From assembly GCF_014493765.1 (NCBI RefSeq), contig NZ_JACTVJ010000004.1, positions 744,001 to 808,000 of the forward strand: 64,000 nucleotides of DNA, written 5' to 3'. Below the pieces are notes generated by a model that was not told the DNA's origin, did not search any database, and saw only the letters and a list, made by a program, of their open reading frames with translations. The stretch is from Streptomyces polyasparticus. Its GTDB lineage: Bacteria > Actinomycetota > Actinomycetes > Streptomycetales > Streptomycetaceae. This document shows, in pieces, positions 7,356-16,052 of this stretch (the first letter of the stretch is position 1; the number at the start of each line of letters is the position of its first letter). The position numbers were made by a program, and so were the translations under genes.

Positions 7356-9032
7356 TCAGGCGGGCTGCAGACCGGGGTTGCCGGACTCGGTCACGAACGA
7401 CGCAGCCGTGCTGATCGGCGCGCCCGGCTGCAACACGTAGGGCACGGTCCGGTAGTCGGCCCGCGCCTCGTCGCGGCCCAGGTCGACGGTCACGTATCCA
7501 CGCCGGCCGTTGTAGAACTTCAGGTGCGGATTGGCCTTCGTGTACGTCTCCCAGCTGGAGGGCTTGTCGGCGCCGTCGCGGCCGCTGGAGATGGAGGTCG
7601 CGACGATCTCGGTGCCGACGACCCGCGAGGCCGGGTTGTCGAAGTCCTCCAGGATGTCGAAGGCGTAGCCGACGTGCACATCGCCGGTGAGGACCATGAA
7701 GTTCTCCAGGCCCGCGTCCCGTACCCCGTCGAGCAGCCGCCGGCGCGAGGCGCGGTAGCCGTCCCAGGAGTCCATGCTGAGCTTGGCGACCGGGTTGAGG
7801 TCGAGCTTGCGCTGGGAGAACGTGACCTGCTGCGGGACCACGTTCCAGCGGGCGCGCGAGCGCCGCCACCCGTCGAGCAGCCAGCGCTCCTGCGTCTCGC
7901 CGGTCATGGTGCGCGCCGGGTCGTCGATCTCCGGACCGGGGATGTCGGTGCCGTCGCCGTACGCCTGGTTGGTGCGGTACTGGCGGGTGTCGAGGATGTC
8001 GAACTGGGCGTGCCGGCCGAAGTGGATCCGGCGGTAGAGCTGCATGTCCGGGCCCTCGGGGCGCTGCGGGCGGCGCAGCGGCTGGTTCTCCCAGTACGCG
8101 CGGTAGGCGGCGGCCCTGCGGAGCAGGAACTCCTCCGGGGGCACGTCGTTCTCGGGGGTCTCGTCCGCGTAGTTGTTCTCGGTCTCGTGGTCGTCCCAGG
8201 TGACGACGAAGGGGTGCGCGGCGTGTGCGGCCATCAGGTCGGGGTCCGACTTGTAGAGGCCGTACCGCATCCGGTAGTCCTCGAGCGTGACGGTCTCGCG
8301 GTTGTAGTGGGCGGGCAGGACGCGGTCCGTGTAGTTGCGGTTTCCGCCCGTCGAGGTGACCGCGTACTCGTAGAGGTAGTCGCCGAGATGGAAGACGACA
8401 TCGATGTCCTCCTCGGCCAGATGCCGGTACGCGGTCCAGTAGCCGTCGTGGTACGCCTGGCAGGACACGGCGGCCAGCTTCAGGCCGTTGAGCTGGGCCC
8501 CGAAGCCGGGCGCGGTGCGGGTGCGGCCGGTCGGGCTGATCCAACTGCCCACGCGGAAGCGGTAGTAGTAGATCCGGTCCTCGCCGAGGTGATCGACCTC
8601 GACATGGACGGAGTGGCTGAACTCGGGGTGTGCGAGCTCGGTGCCGCGGCGGGCTATCCGGCGGAAGCCCTCGTCGTGGGCGACCTGCCACTCCACGGCG
8701 ACGCGCTCGGCGGGCAGTCCGCCGTCGGCGGCGTACGGCTGGGGCGCGAGTCTCGTCCACAGCAGGACGGAGCCGGGCCGCGGATCGCCGGAGGCGACAC
8801 CGAGCGTGAACGGGTTCTCCGTGATCCTGCGGGCGTCCAGCTCGGCGGCGTGCGCGACGCCGCCGCCCGGCAGGTTGGTGGCGAAGGCCAGTGCGGCGGC
8901 GGCGCCCGTGACGGTCAGGAAGCGGCGACGGCCCAAGTGGCGGGCTGCGGCGTGCAGTTCGGGGCTGTGCTGGGGCCGGGTCCCGCTCCGGGGCTGCGTC
9001 TGGGTCCGGGACTGCTGTGCGGCGGAAGTCAT
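7356..9032 (-). CDS. phoD: Alkaline phosphatase PhoD family, Tat-exported
   Basis: A 558-residue secreted metallophosphoesterase that releases phosphate from mono- and diesters outside the cell. A twin-arginine signal (GRRRFLTVTGAAAALAF, about residues 34-50) ends near AHAAE. The PhoD domain begins FTLGVASGDPRPGSVLLWTR. Metal-site motifs are visible: FHLGDYLYEY, VTWDDHETENNY, and MVLTGDVHVGYAF. ATG 9032 has GGGGAGG 6 nt upstream. Length and order match Streptomyces PhoD, which in other species is PhoP-activated. I looked for direct GTTCACC-type repeats in the 134-bp gap to the divergent SDR and saw none that are convincing. Two more 3' phosphatase-like neighbours are absent, so it is probably monocistronic. 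Confidence 0.93.
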   Translation of the reverse strand: MTSAAQQSRTQTQPRSGTRPQHSPELHAAARHLGRRRFLTVTGAAAALAFATNLPGGGVAHAAELDARRITENPFTLGVASGDPRPGSVLLWTRLAPQPYAADGGLPAERVAVEWQVAHDEGFRRIARRGTELAHPEFSHSVHVEVDHLGEDRIYYYRFRVGSWISPTGRTRTAPGFGAQLNGLKLAAVSCQAYHDGYWTAYRHLAEEDIDVVFHLGDYLYEYAVTSTGGNRNYTDRVLPAHYNRETVTLEDYRMRYGLYKSDPDLMAAHAAHPFVVTWDDHETENNYADETPENDVPPEEFLLRRAAAYRAYWENQPLRRPQRPEGPDMQLYRRIHFGRHAQFDILDTRQYRTNQAYGDGTDIPGPEIDDPARTMTGETQERWLLDGWRRSRARWNVVPQQVTFSQRKLDLNPVAKLSMDSWDGYRASRRRLLDGVRDAGLENFMVLTGDVHVGYAFDILEDFDNPASRVVGTEIVATSISSGRDGADKPSSWETYTKANPHLKFYNGRRGYVTVDLGRDEARADYRTVPYVLQPGAPISTAASFVTESGNPGLQPA

Positions 9033-9166
9033 CCGCGTCCTCCCCTGGCTGGCGTGTGTCAGGGGAATTCGAGTGGCGGGGGACGACGGTGGGCTGTCGC
9101 GTACAGGACAATCACATGGCGGACAGATGAGCGCTCCGTGCCGGGTGGGACGTAAGGTGCGGGGCC

Positions 9167-9919
9167 ATGACGGAGACGAAGATTGCGGTGGTGACCGGCG
9201 CGGGATCCGGGATCGGCCGCGCGGTGGCCCTGGAGCTGGCGGCGTGCGGCTGGTCGCTCGCGCTGGCCGGGCGCCGGGTGGAGGCGCTGGAGGAGACGGC
9301 CTCGCTGGCCGGGTCGGCGGATGTGGTGTGCGTAGGGACGAACGTGTCCGAACCCGCCGATGTCGCCGAGCTGTTCGCCACGGCCGTCTCGCGCTTCGGC
9401 CGGCTCGACCTGCTCTTCAACAACGCCGGTACGTTCGGGCCCGGCGGCGTCCCCCTCGACGAGCTGTCGTACGACGCGTGGCGCCATGTGGTGGACGTCA
9501 ATCTGAACGGTGCGTTCCTGTGCGCGCAGGCCGCGTTCCGCCAGTACAAGGCGCAGTCGCCGCAAGGCGGGCGGATCATCAACAACGGGTCGATCTCGGC
9601 GCAGGTGCCCCGGCCGCACTCGGTCGCCTACACGGCGACGAAGCACGCTATGACGGGCCTGACCAAGTCCCTGTCCCTGGACGGGCGTCCGTACCGGATC
9701 GCCGCGTCGCAGATCGACATCGGCAACGCCGCGACGGACATGACCGCACGGATGCAGTCGGGGATCCTCCAGGCCAACGGCGAACTGGCCCCGGAGCCGG
9801 TCATGGACGTGGCGGACGTCGCGCGCCAGATCCGCTTCATGGCGGAGCTGCCCCTGGAGGCGAACGTCCAGTTCGCGACGGTCCTGGCCACGAATATGCC
9901 GTTCATCGGGCGGGGTTGA
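9167..9919 (+). CDS. Short-chain dehydrogenase/reductase
   Basis: A 250-residue classical SDR. The Rossmann TGAGSGIG motif is at residues 11-18, NNAG near 85-88, the catalytic Ser in NNGSISAQ, and YTATK as the Tyr-x-x-x-Lys pair. It should use NAD(P)H on an alcohol or ketone in the cytoplasm; the substrate cannot be read from sequence. The ATG at 9167 follows GTGCGGGGCC with only a weak ribosome site. Divergent from phoD and followed by the repeat-rich gap at 9.9-10.55 kb. Confidence 0.88.
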   Translation: MTETKIAVVTGAGSGIGRAVALELAACGWSLALAGRRVEALEETASLAGSADVVCVGTNVSEPADVAELFATAVSRFGRLDLLFNNAGTFGPGGVPLDELSYDAWRHVVDVNLNGAFLCAQAAFRQYKAQSPQGGRIINNGSISAQVPRPHSVAYTATKHAMTGLTKSLSLDGRPYRIAASQIDIGNAATDMTARMQSGILQANGELAPEPVMDVADVARQIRFMAELPLEANVQFATVLATNMPFIGRG

Positions 9920-9970
9920 GGGTCGGATCGTTCCGGGCGAGGTGACGCTCGGGGCGTGGGGCGTGCAGCA

Positions 9971-10205
9971 GTCGCCCGGGCTCGCGCTTCGGGGGTGCAG
10001 GGGGCCCAGCCCTCGCCCGGGCTCGCGCTTCCGGGGTGCAGGGGGCCCAGCCCTCACCCAGGCTCGCGCTTCGGGGTGCAGGGGGCGGAGCCCCCGCCCA
10101 GGCCCGGGGCGCGGGGGTGCAGGGGGCGGAGCCCACGCCAGGCCCAGGGTGCGGGTTCGCTGTCGGCTGCGGGCCGTTGCGCCTGCGGGCCGTTGCGCCT
10201 GCGGC
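9971..10205 (+). repeat. Imperfect ~41-bp tandem repeats
   Basis: Four copies of a GC-rich unit containing GCTCGCGCTTC, GGGGTGCAGGGGGC and AGCCC begin near 9971, 10013, 10054 and 10094. They are followed by two copies of an 18-bp unit with GCGGGCCGTTGCGCCT at about 10167-10202. No coding sign. Together with the next feature this fills the gap between the SDR and PhzF genes. Confidence 0.75.
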
Positions 10206-10545
10206 GGGCCTTCTTCCCCACCCCGCCCCTTCCCGAAACCGGGGGCTCCGCCCCCGGGCCCCCTGTTGTGGAGCCCCCAGGGTGGGTGGGGCCGCGGGGG
10301 CTTCGCCCCCTGCACCCCCTCTTGGGGCTTCGCCCCTTGCCCCCACTGGGGGCTCTGCCCCCAGACCCCCTCTGGGGCTGCGCCCCCAGACCCCGCCGCG
10401 CTGAACGCGCTCGTCCTCAAACGCCGGACGGGCTGAATACTCAGCCCCTGCGGCGATTGAGCAGATCCGAGCGAAGCTCGGATGCCGGGGTCTGGGGCGG
10501 AGCCACAGTTTCGGGAAGGGGCGGGGTGCGGAAGAAAAGGCCTTG
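10206..10545. repeat. Two inverted copies of a dispersed intergenic element
   Basis: The right-hand copy (10441 to about 10545) starts TCAGCCCCTGCGGCGATTGAG, carries the hairpin ATCCGAGC-GAA-GCTCGGAT (10465-10483) and ends near TTTCGGGAAGGGGCGGGG. The left-hand copy reads the same parts in reverse: CCCCGCCCCTTCCCGAAAC at about 10214-10232, and the related block GTCCTCAAACGCCGGACGGG at 10413-10432, ending four bases before the right copy. Between them lie several GGGGCTTCGCCCC-type hairpins. Related copies occur at 50140 and 59711. The GTCCTCAAACGCCGGACGGG block is widespread in Streptomyces intergenic DNA. Confidence 0.8.
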
Positions 10546-10563
10546 GCCATAGGTTGGGGCGGC

Positions 10564-11406
10564 ATGAGCCCTGAGACCCGTACCGACGTGCTGCGTTACA
10601 CCGCATTCTCCGGCGACCCCGCCGGCGGCAACCCCGCCGGCGTCGTCCTGGACGCCACCGGACTGACCGACGCCGAGATGCTCGCGATCGCCGCGGACCT
10701 CGGCTACAGCGAGAGCGCCTTCCTGTACCCCGACCACACCCTCCGGTTCTTCTCCCCGAAGGCCGAGGTCGCCTTCTGCGGTCACGCCACCGTCGCCACC
10801 GCCGTGGCCCTCGCCCACCACCAGGGCGGCCCCGCCGCGTACGTGTTCAAGACGCCCGCGGGCGAGATCCCCGTGACCACGGAGGAGATCGACGGCGAGC
10901 TGCGCGCCACGCTCACCAGCGTCGAGCCGCACATCGAGGACGTCGACCCGGCCGACCTCACCGAGGCCCTCGCCGCCCTCGACTGGGCGGCCGAGGACCT
11001 CGACCCCGCCCTGCCGCCCCGTATCGCCTTCGCCGGCAACAACCACCTCGTCATCTCCGCCGCCACGCGCGAGCGCCTCGCCGCACTCGACTACGACTTC
11101 GAACGCCTCAAGTCCCTGATGGAGCGCCTGGACCTGACCACGGTCCAGCTCGTCCACCGCGCGGGCGAGACCACCTTCCACGTACGCGACCCGTTCCCCA
11201 TCGGGGGCGTGGTCGAGGACCCCGCGACGGGCGCGGCCGCCGTGGCCTTCGGCGCGTACGCACGCGAACTCGCCCTGGTGAAGGAGGAGTCGGTGCTGAC
11301 CCTCCACCAGGGCGAGGACATGGGCAGGCCGGGCGTGCTCACCGTGACGCTGCGCGCCGGCGACCCGAGGGTCCGGGTCTCCGGCACGGCAGTCGCGATC
11401 AGCTGA
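10564..11406 (+). CDS. PhzF family isomerase
   Basis: A 280-residue protein of the PhzF / diaminopimelate-epimerase fold. The family hallmark FSGDPAGGNPAGVV is near residues 13-26, the conserved Glu follows in YSESAF, the FCGHAT loop around 75-80, and PATGAAA near the C-terminal phosphate-binding region. ATG 10564 (MSPETRTDV) is preferred over an in-frame start at 10543 because homologues begin here. No phenazine genes lie nearby, so the substrate is unlikely to be DHHA; most Streptomyces members have no known role. It converges on the P450/TetR operon 16 bp away. Confidence 0.9.
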   Translation: MSPETRTDVLRYTAFSGDPAGGNPAGVVLDATGLTDAEMLAIAADLGYSESAFLYPDHTLRFFSPKAEVAFCGHATVATAVALAHHQGGPAAYVFKTPAGEIPVTTEEIDGELRATLTSVEPHIEDVDPADLTEALAALDWAAEDLDPALPPRIAFAGNNHLVISAATRERLAALDYDFERLKSLMERLDLTTVQLVHRAGETTFHVRDPFPIGGVVEDPATGAAAVAFGAYARELALVKEESVLTLHQGEDMGRPGVLTVTLRAGDPRVRVSGTAVAIS

Positions 11407-11422
11407 GCTGTACGGGCAGCTC

Positions 11423-12640
11423 TCAGCTGAAACGTACGGGCAGGTACTTGATCCCGTTGATGAAGTCCGAGCGCATCCGCCGCGGCTCCCCCGTCAGTTC
11501 GACGGTGGGGCAGCGGCGGAGCAGCGCCCGCAGCTGGGCGTTGATCTCGGTACGGGCCAGACCCGAGCCCAGACAGAAGTGCGGTCCGCCGCCGCCGAAC
11601 GTCACGTGGTCGTTCGGGGTGCGGCGCGGGTCGAAGACCTGCGGGTTCTCGAAGACGTCCTCGTCACGGTTGCCCGAGGTGTAGAAGAGCACCGCCTTCT
11701 GGCCCTCGCGGATCTTCACTCCCCGCACCTCGGTGTCCCGCGTGGCCGTACGGCGGAAGTTGTGGATCGAGCCGTTCCAGCGCAGGAACTCCTCGGTGGC
11801 CGACCGCCACAGCGCGTCGTCCTCGACATTGCGGGCCAGGTCCTCGCGCAGCGCGTCGTTCTGGGCGAGCTCCAGCATCGCGCCGGCCAGCAAATTGCGG
11901 GTGGTCTCGTTGCCCGCCACGATCAGCGTCACGAAGAACATGTTGATCTCGTGCGTGGTCAGCCGCTCGCCGTCCACCTCACCGTGCACGAGCGCGCTCA
12001 TGATGTCGTCGCGCGGGTCGTTCTGCCGGTCCTCGGCGAGCTGGTTGCAGCGCAGATAGATCTCGCCGGCCGCGATCTGGCCGTCCTCGGGGGTGGTGCG
12101 GAAGTCCGGGTCCTGGAAACCGACCATGCGGTTGGACCAGTTGAAGATGTTGTCCTCGTCCTCCTCCGGAATGCCCATCATCTCGCAGATGATCTGCAGC
12201 GGGAGGCGGGCCGCGATGGTCTCCACGAACTCGACCTCGGCCCCCGGCTCGACCTGCTGCGCGAGCAGATCCGCACGGCGCTTGATGTCCTCGGTGAGCT
12301 TGCGGACCATGCGCGGCGCGAACGCCGCGTTGACCAGCTTGCGGAAGCGGCTGTGCTTGGGCGGGTCCATGCCGACGAGGGTGAGGGCGAGGTTCTCCAG
12401 GGACTGGTCCGTCTGGTCCCGTATGAAGAAGGAGCCCTTCTCGACCGACCACAGCTCGGGGTCGCGGCTCAGCTTGATGATGTCCTCGTGCTTGGTGATC
12501 GCGAAGAAGCCCTCCCCGTCCGGGAGTTCGTGCCAGTGGACGGGGTCCTCGCGGCGCAGCACCGCGAACTGCTCATGCGGGACTTCACGGGCCCAGGTGT
12601 CCTCGAGCAGATTGATCTCGTTCAGTGCGGGTGCCGTCAT
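11423..12640 (-). CDS. Cytochrome P450
   Basis: A 405-residue soluble bacterial P450. The I-helix oxygen-binding motif AGNETT is at 242-247, the K-helix ExxR at 284-287, and the heme loop FGGGGPHFCLG has the thiolate Cys at 356. The GMDPPKHSRFRKLVNAAF block resembles CYP125/CYP142/CYP124-type enzymes that hydroxylate terminal carbons of sterol or fatty side chains; this is a family resemblance, not proof. Its ATG overlaps the stop of the upstream TetR gene by four bases (ATGA), so they are translationally coupled. No ferredoxin gene is adjacent. The shared CTGAC-type palindromes link it by inference to the beta-oxidation operons at 42-54 kb. Confidence 0.93.
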   Translation of the reverse strand: MTAPALNEINLLEDTWAREVPHEQFAVLRREDPVHWHELPDGEGFFAITKHEDIIKLSRDPELWSVEKGSFFIRDQTDQSLENLALTLVGMDPPKHSRFRKLVNAAFAPRMVRKLTEDIKRRADLLAQQVEPGAEVEFVETIAARLPLQIICEMMGIPEEDEDNIFNWSNRMVGFQDPDFRTTPEDGQIAAGEIYLRCNQLAEDRQNDPRDDIMSALVHGEVDGERLTTHEINMFFVTLIVAGNETTRNLLAGAMLELAQNDALREDLARNVEDDALWRSATEEFLRWNGSIHNFRRTATRDTEVRGVKIREGQKAVLFYTSGNRDEDVFENPQVFDPRRTPNDHVTFGGGGPHFCLGSGLARTEINAQLRALLRRCPTVELTGEPRRMRSDFINGIKYLPVRFS

Positions 12641-13299
12641 GGCCGAGCCTCCTTCGGGGTTTGTTCCGTACGGGGTGACGCGGGGGGCGAGCCGCCGGGG
12701 GTGCGCAGTCCGAGCAGGGTGCTCAGCGCGTGCACGACCAGCTCCTCCGGTACGGCGTCGGGGTCGAGCCGGTGCTGCAGCGCGCAGCCGAGCAGGGCAC
12801 CGAGCACCAGCGCCCCCGCCTCGTCCGGTGCGTACGGCAGCTCGGTTCCGGTGGCTTCCGCCCAGTCGGCGAGGCCTTCGCCGAGCTGGCCGCGGATCTC
12901 GGCGAAGCGGCGGGCGATCAGCGGTCCGAAGACCGGGTCGCGGGCGCCGTGCTGCCACAGTTCGATCTCCAGGAGCAGCCAGGCCTCGCCGCGGTCCTCG
13001 GCGGGTGCGGTGATCGCCTCCCACATCGCGGCGAAGTGCGGTGCGGGGTCGGGCAGTTGGTGGATCTCGGCGGTCAGCCGTTCGACGGTGCGCTGTTTCC
13101 ACACCTCGAGCAAGGCGAGGAGCAGCCCCTCCTTGCCGCCGAAGTGGCTGTACAGCGCGCCGGTCGTGCGGTCCGCCGCGTCCGCCACCGCCTCGGCGGA
13201 CACGGCGTGGAACCCCTTGCGCGCGAACAGCTCGGCGGCGGCGTCGATCAGCCGGGTCCGGGTCTCGGTCTTGCGCTGCTCCTGGGTGCGGCGCGCCAC
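12637..13299 (-). CDS. TetR/AcrR family regulator coupled to the P450
   Basis: A 220-residue repressor when started at GTG 13299, which has GGAGGGGG 4-8 nt upstream; ATG 13320 would add seven residues. The helix-turn-helix is at the N-terminus (TRTRLIDAAAELFARKGF, then DRTTGALYSHFGGKEGLL). The C-terminal domain is helical with no recognised ligand motif. It precedes the P450 in a two-gene operon with ATGA overlap. Its promoter holds two near-copies of the CTGAC-N5-GTCAG palindrome and a separate 26-bp palindrome, so autoregulation is likely. It is the best local candidate for the protein reading those palindromes at 45.5, 53.7 and 58.7 kb (inference). Confidence 0.9.
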   Translation of the reverse strand: MARRTQEQRKTETRTRLIDAAAELFARKGFHAVSAEAVADAADRTTGALYSHFGGKEGLLLALLEVWKQRTVERLTAEIHQLPDPAPHFAAMWEAITAPAEDRGEAWLLLEIELWQHGARDPVFGPLIARRFAEIRGQLGEGLADWAEATGTELPYAPDEAGALVLGALLGCALQHRLDPDAVPEELVVHALSTLLGLRTPGGSPPASPRTEQTPKEARP

Positions 13300-13366
13300 T
13301 GTGCCCCCTCCGGCCGGCATGACGGTGCCCTGCCGGGTCGCCGTCGAGTCCCTGGTTGCCGGGGCC

Positions 13367-13460
13367 ACTTATATCGGGGCTCCGACATAAGTAGAGGTAC
13401 TCATATTCCTGACGGGTCGTCAATCCTTTGCGCGCGTATTACTGACGGCTCGTCAATCCT
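13367..13460 (-). promoter_or_regulatory. Promoter and operators of the TetR-P450 operon
   Basis: Read on the plus strand, CTGACGGGTCGTCAATCCT (13409-13427) and CTGACGGCTCGTCAATCCT (13442-13460) form a direct repeat of period 33. Each contains the palindrome TGACG-N3-CGTCA. On the minus strand the same bases give TTGACG, a good -35 hexamer, so a bound protein would block polymerase. A second palindrome, ACTTATATCGG-N4-CCGACATAAGT (13367-13392, one mismatch), lies nearer the gene. Confidence 0.65.
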
Positions 13461-13498
13461 CGCTCCCCGGCCCGTCCATCACTCCCCAGGACTCCCCC

Positions 13499-13560
13499 AC
13501 TCGCCCTGCCCCACTCGCCCTGCCCCACTCCCACTCCCCCTCCCCCTCCCCGCCAGCTGC
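13499..13560. repeat. C/T-rich low-complexity tract
   Basis: Two 14-bp copies of ACTCGCCCTGCCCC are followed by CACTCCC and CCCTCC runs. The tract lies between the TetR promoter region and the 3' end of the aldo-keto reductase gene. No gene or terminator is clear here. Confidence 0.6.
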
Positions 13561-13581
13561 TCCCACGCTCGCGTCCACCCG

Positions 13582-14577
13582 TCACTTCGTCCCGCGCGCG
13601 AGGATCCGCTCCACCTCCACGAGCTGGCCGGGCGTCAGCGGACCGTGCGCGAGAGCGCCCGCGTTCTGTTCCACCTGGGCGACCGTGCGGAAGCCGGGGA
13701 TCGGGATCGTGCGCGGGCTCCTGGCCCACAGCCAGGCGAGCGCGCCCTGCGCGAGCGTGCGGCCACCGCTCGTGAGGATCTCCCGTACGGCCTCGACCCG
13801 CGCCAGCCACTCCTCGTCCGGCGCACCGCCCTCCTTGAACCCGGGCAGCCACTCGGGCGCCGCACCGCGGATGTCACCGGCACCGGGAGTCGCGCCGTCC
13901 GCGTACTTGCCGGTGAGCAGGCCCATGGCCAGGGGGCTGCGGTTGACCGACGCGAGCTGCAACTCCTCGCAGAGGGCGAGCAGTTCGGGTGCGTCCTGCA
14001 GCACGTTGCACCGATGCTGCACGGCCACGCACGCCGCACCCTGCGCGAAGACCCGGGCGCGCTCGGGATCGTCGGTGCTCCACGCGTACGAGCGGATCAG
14101 CCCTTCCCGTACGAACTCCTCGCACTGCTCGCGCAGTTCGGCCGCGCGCTGCGGGTCCGCTTCGGAGAGGTGGAGCTGGTAGAGGTCGATGCGGTCGGTC
14201 CCGAGCCGGCGCAACGAGGCGGTGAGGGCCTGCCGCTGATACGCGAGTGAGTCGTCGCCGCCGATGAGGGTCCTGCTGTCCTCGTCGAAGAGGTTGCCCC
14301 ACTTGGTGGCGACGACGACCTCGTCGCGCCGCTTGCCGAGGGCCTTGCCGAGGATGCGCTCGCTGTGGCCGGCGCCGTAGGTGTCGGCCGTGTCGAAGAA
14401 CGTGATGCCCAGGTCGAGGGCGCGGCGCACGGCCCGTACGGACTCCTCGTCGTCCACCTTGCCCCAGCCGAGCGGCTGCCCCGCGGTGTCCCACCACTCG
14501 CCGCCGATGGCCCAGCAGCCGAGGCCGAGCGCGCTGACGGAGAGTTTGCCGAGTTCTCGTGCAGTCATGGTCGTCAT
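13582..14577 (-). CDS. Aldo/keto reductase
   Basis: A 331-residue NADP(H)-dependent TIM-barrel oxidoreductase. The catalytic tetrad is visible: Asp in FFDTADTYG, its Tyr in the same motif, Lys in VATKWG, and His in LYQLHLSEAD. The C-terminal cofactor segment IPIPGFRTVAQVEQN is intact. It resembles the YhdN/AKR11-AKR13-type general stress reductases. Two ATGs three codons apart (14577 and 14568) are possible starts; 14577 is given. It is flanked by the GT2 gene on the opposite strand. Substrate unknown. Confidence 0.9.
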   Translation of the reverse strand: MTTMTARELGKLSVSALGLGCWAIGGEWWDTAGQPLGWGKVDDEESVRAVRRALDLGITFFDTADTYGAGHSERILGKALGKRRDEVVVATKWGNLFDEDSRTLIGGDDSLAYQRQALTASLRRLGTDRIDLYQLHLSEADPQRAAELREQCEEFVREGLIRSYAWSTDDPERARVFAQGAACVAVQHRCNVLQDAPELLALCEELQLASVNRSPLAMGLLTGKYADGATPGAGDIRGAAPEWLPGFKEGGAPDEEWLARVEAVREILTSGGRTLAQGALAWLWARSPRTIPIPGFRTVAQVEQNAGALAHGPLTPGQLVEVERILARGTK

Positions 14578-14767
14578 GCGCCGGACGCTAGACCTTGAAG
14601 CGCACACGAAGGCAAGACACGATCTCCCGCGCGGTCGCCCGTATGACACGCGGTCGGCCCGTGTGAACAGTCTTCGCCGCGCGGGCGTACTCCTGCTGAA
14701 CGGTTACCATCGCCCCCATCGCGCCACCCCCCGCCCCTGACGGCGCGTCCGGAGTTCAGGAGTGCAC

Positions 14768-15682
14768 GTGAGCGAGCCCCGTCTTGCCATCGCCATCGTG
14801 ACCATGGGCAACAGGCCCCGCGAGGTCGCCGCCCTGCTCGACTCGGTGGCCAAGCAGAATGTCGCGCCCGCGCGGATCGTCATCGTCGGCAACGGTGCGC
14901 GGCTCGGCGGATTCCCGGATCTGCCCGGCGAGTTGACGGTCATCGAGACCGAGGAGAACCTCGGCTGCCCCGGCGGTCGCAATGTCGCGCTCGCCCGGCT
15001 GCGGGAGTTCGGGGACGTCGACGTGGTCGTCGAGCTGGACGACGACGGGCTGCTCGTCGACGCGGATGTGTTCCGCAAGGTCCGCGACCTGTTCGCCGCC
15101 GACGCCCGGCTCGGCATCGTCGGCTTCCGTATCGCCGACGAGCACGGCGAGACCCAGCGTCGCCACGTACCGCGCCTTCGGGCGGGCGATCCGATGCGGC
15201 GCGGACTCGTCACCTCCTTCCTCGGCGGCGGGCACGCGTTCTCGATGAGGATGCTCGGCGAGACGGGCGACTGGCCCGCCGACTTCTTCTTCACGCACGA
15301 GGAGACCGATCTGGCCTGGCGTGCGCTGGACGCCGGCTGGAAGGTGCTCTACGAGCCGGAGCTGCTGCTCCAGCACCCCAAGACCTCACCGGCCCGGCAT
15401 GCGGTCTACTTCCGGATGACCGCCCGCAACCGCGTCTGGCTCGCACGCCGCCGTCTGCCGCTCCCGCTCGCCCCCGTCTACCTCGGCATCTGGACCCTGC
15501 TCACCCTGGCCCGTACCGCCAAGGCCCTCCTCGGCCCCGACCGCGTCACCACCCTGCGCGGCCTGCGCGCCTGGGCCGGGGGCTTCGCGGAAGGCCTGCG
15601 CACCCCGTGCGGGGCGCGGCGGCCGATGCGGTGGCGGACGGTCTGGCGGATGACGCGGCTCGGGCGGCCGCCGGTGATCTGA
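14768..15682 (+). CDS. Glycosyltransferase family 2
   Basis: A 304-residue inverting GT-A enzyme that would move a sugar from a nucleotide donor to an acceptor, perhaps in cell-envelope glycan synthesis. It opens with LAIAIVTMGNRP, has the nucleotide-binding ENLGCPGGRNVALAR block, and a DxD-type metal site ELDDDGLLVD. Later HEETDLAWR is the likely catalytic-base region. The C-terminal third is hydrophobic and may touch the membrane. GTG 14768 is preferred to GTG 14762 because AGGAG at 14757-14761 then has a 6-nt spacing. Similar proteins are often called rhamnosyltransferase-like. No partner sugar genes are adjacent. Confidence 0.87.
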   Translation: MSEPRLAIAIVTMGNRPREVAALLDSVAKQNVAPARIVIVGNGARLGGFPDLPGELTVIETEENLGCPGGRNVALARLREFGDVDVVVELDDDGLLVDADVFRKVRDLFAADARLGIVGFRIADEHGETQRRHVPRLRAGDPMRRGLVTSFLGGGHAFSMRMLGETGDWPADFFFTHEETDLAWRALDAGWKVLYEPELLLQHPKTSPARHAVYFRMTARNRVWLARRRLPLPLAPVYLGIWTLLTLARTAKALLGPDRVTTLRGLRAWAGGFAEGLRTPCGARRPMRWRTVWRMTRLGRPPVI

Positions 15683-15805
15683 GGCGGCACGGACGGCTTG
15701 TGATCCACATCACTCGCCGGTGCCGATGAGTCCGCAGCTCACCCGGGGTCTCCCCTACGACAGACGCCACCGAGCGCCCACCGCACACTCGCCCGAGGAG
15801 ACACC

Positions 15806-16024
15806 ATGGCCACCACCCCCGCCGCGAAGGGCCCCGCGAGCTACTTCCCGTCGATCGAGAAGAAGTACGGCCGTCCCATCGCGGAGTGGCAGGACCTCAT
15901 CCGCGCATCGCCCCTGACCCGCCACATGGAGCTCGTCAACTGGCTCAAGACCGAGCACGGCCTGGGGCATGGCCACGCCAACGCGCTGGTGGCGCACACG
16001 CTCGCGGAGTCCCGTACGAACTGA
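15806..16024 (+). CDS. DUF4287 domain protein
   Basis: A 72-residue single-domain protein. The DUF4287 core is clear: SYFPSIEKKYGRPIAEWQDL, then MELVNWLKTEHGLGHGHANALVAH. GAGGAGA 5 nt before the ATG confirms the start. It has no signal or membrane segment. The family is predicted helical and of unknown function; some members are fused to DUF5655, which suggests a nucleic-acid or transport link that remains untested. An AT-rich palindrome follows its stop. Confidence 0.88.
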   Translation: MATTPAAKGPASYFPSIEKKYGRPIAEWQDLIRASPLTRHMELVNWLKTEHGLGHGHANALVAHTLAESRTN

Positions 16025-16052
16025 GCCGGCTTTCGTCACGAGCCGAATCGGC

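Noticed and set aside
6144-9155. Plus-strand open frame of about 1000 codons
   Set aside because: Antisense shadow of the serine hydrolase and phoD genes; absence of stops is expected in GC-rich DNA.
9033-9166. PHO box for phoD
   Set aside because: No pair of 11-bp GTTCACC-like direct repeats could be found; weak CATG/CATC similarities are not enough.
10562-11406. Phenazine biosynthesis cluster
   Set aside because: Only a PhzF-family protein is present; no phzA-G genes nearby.
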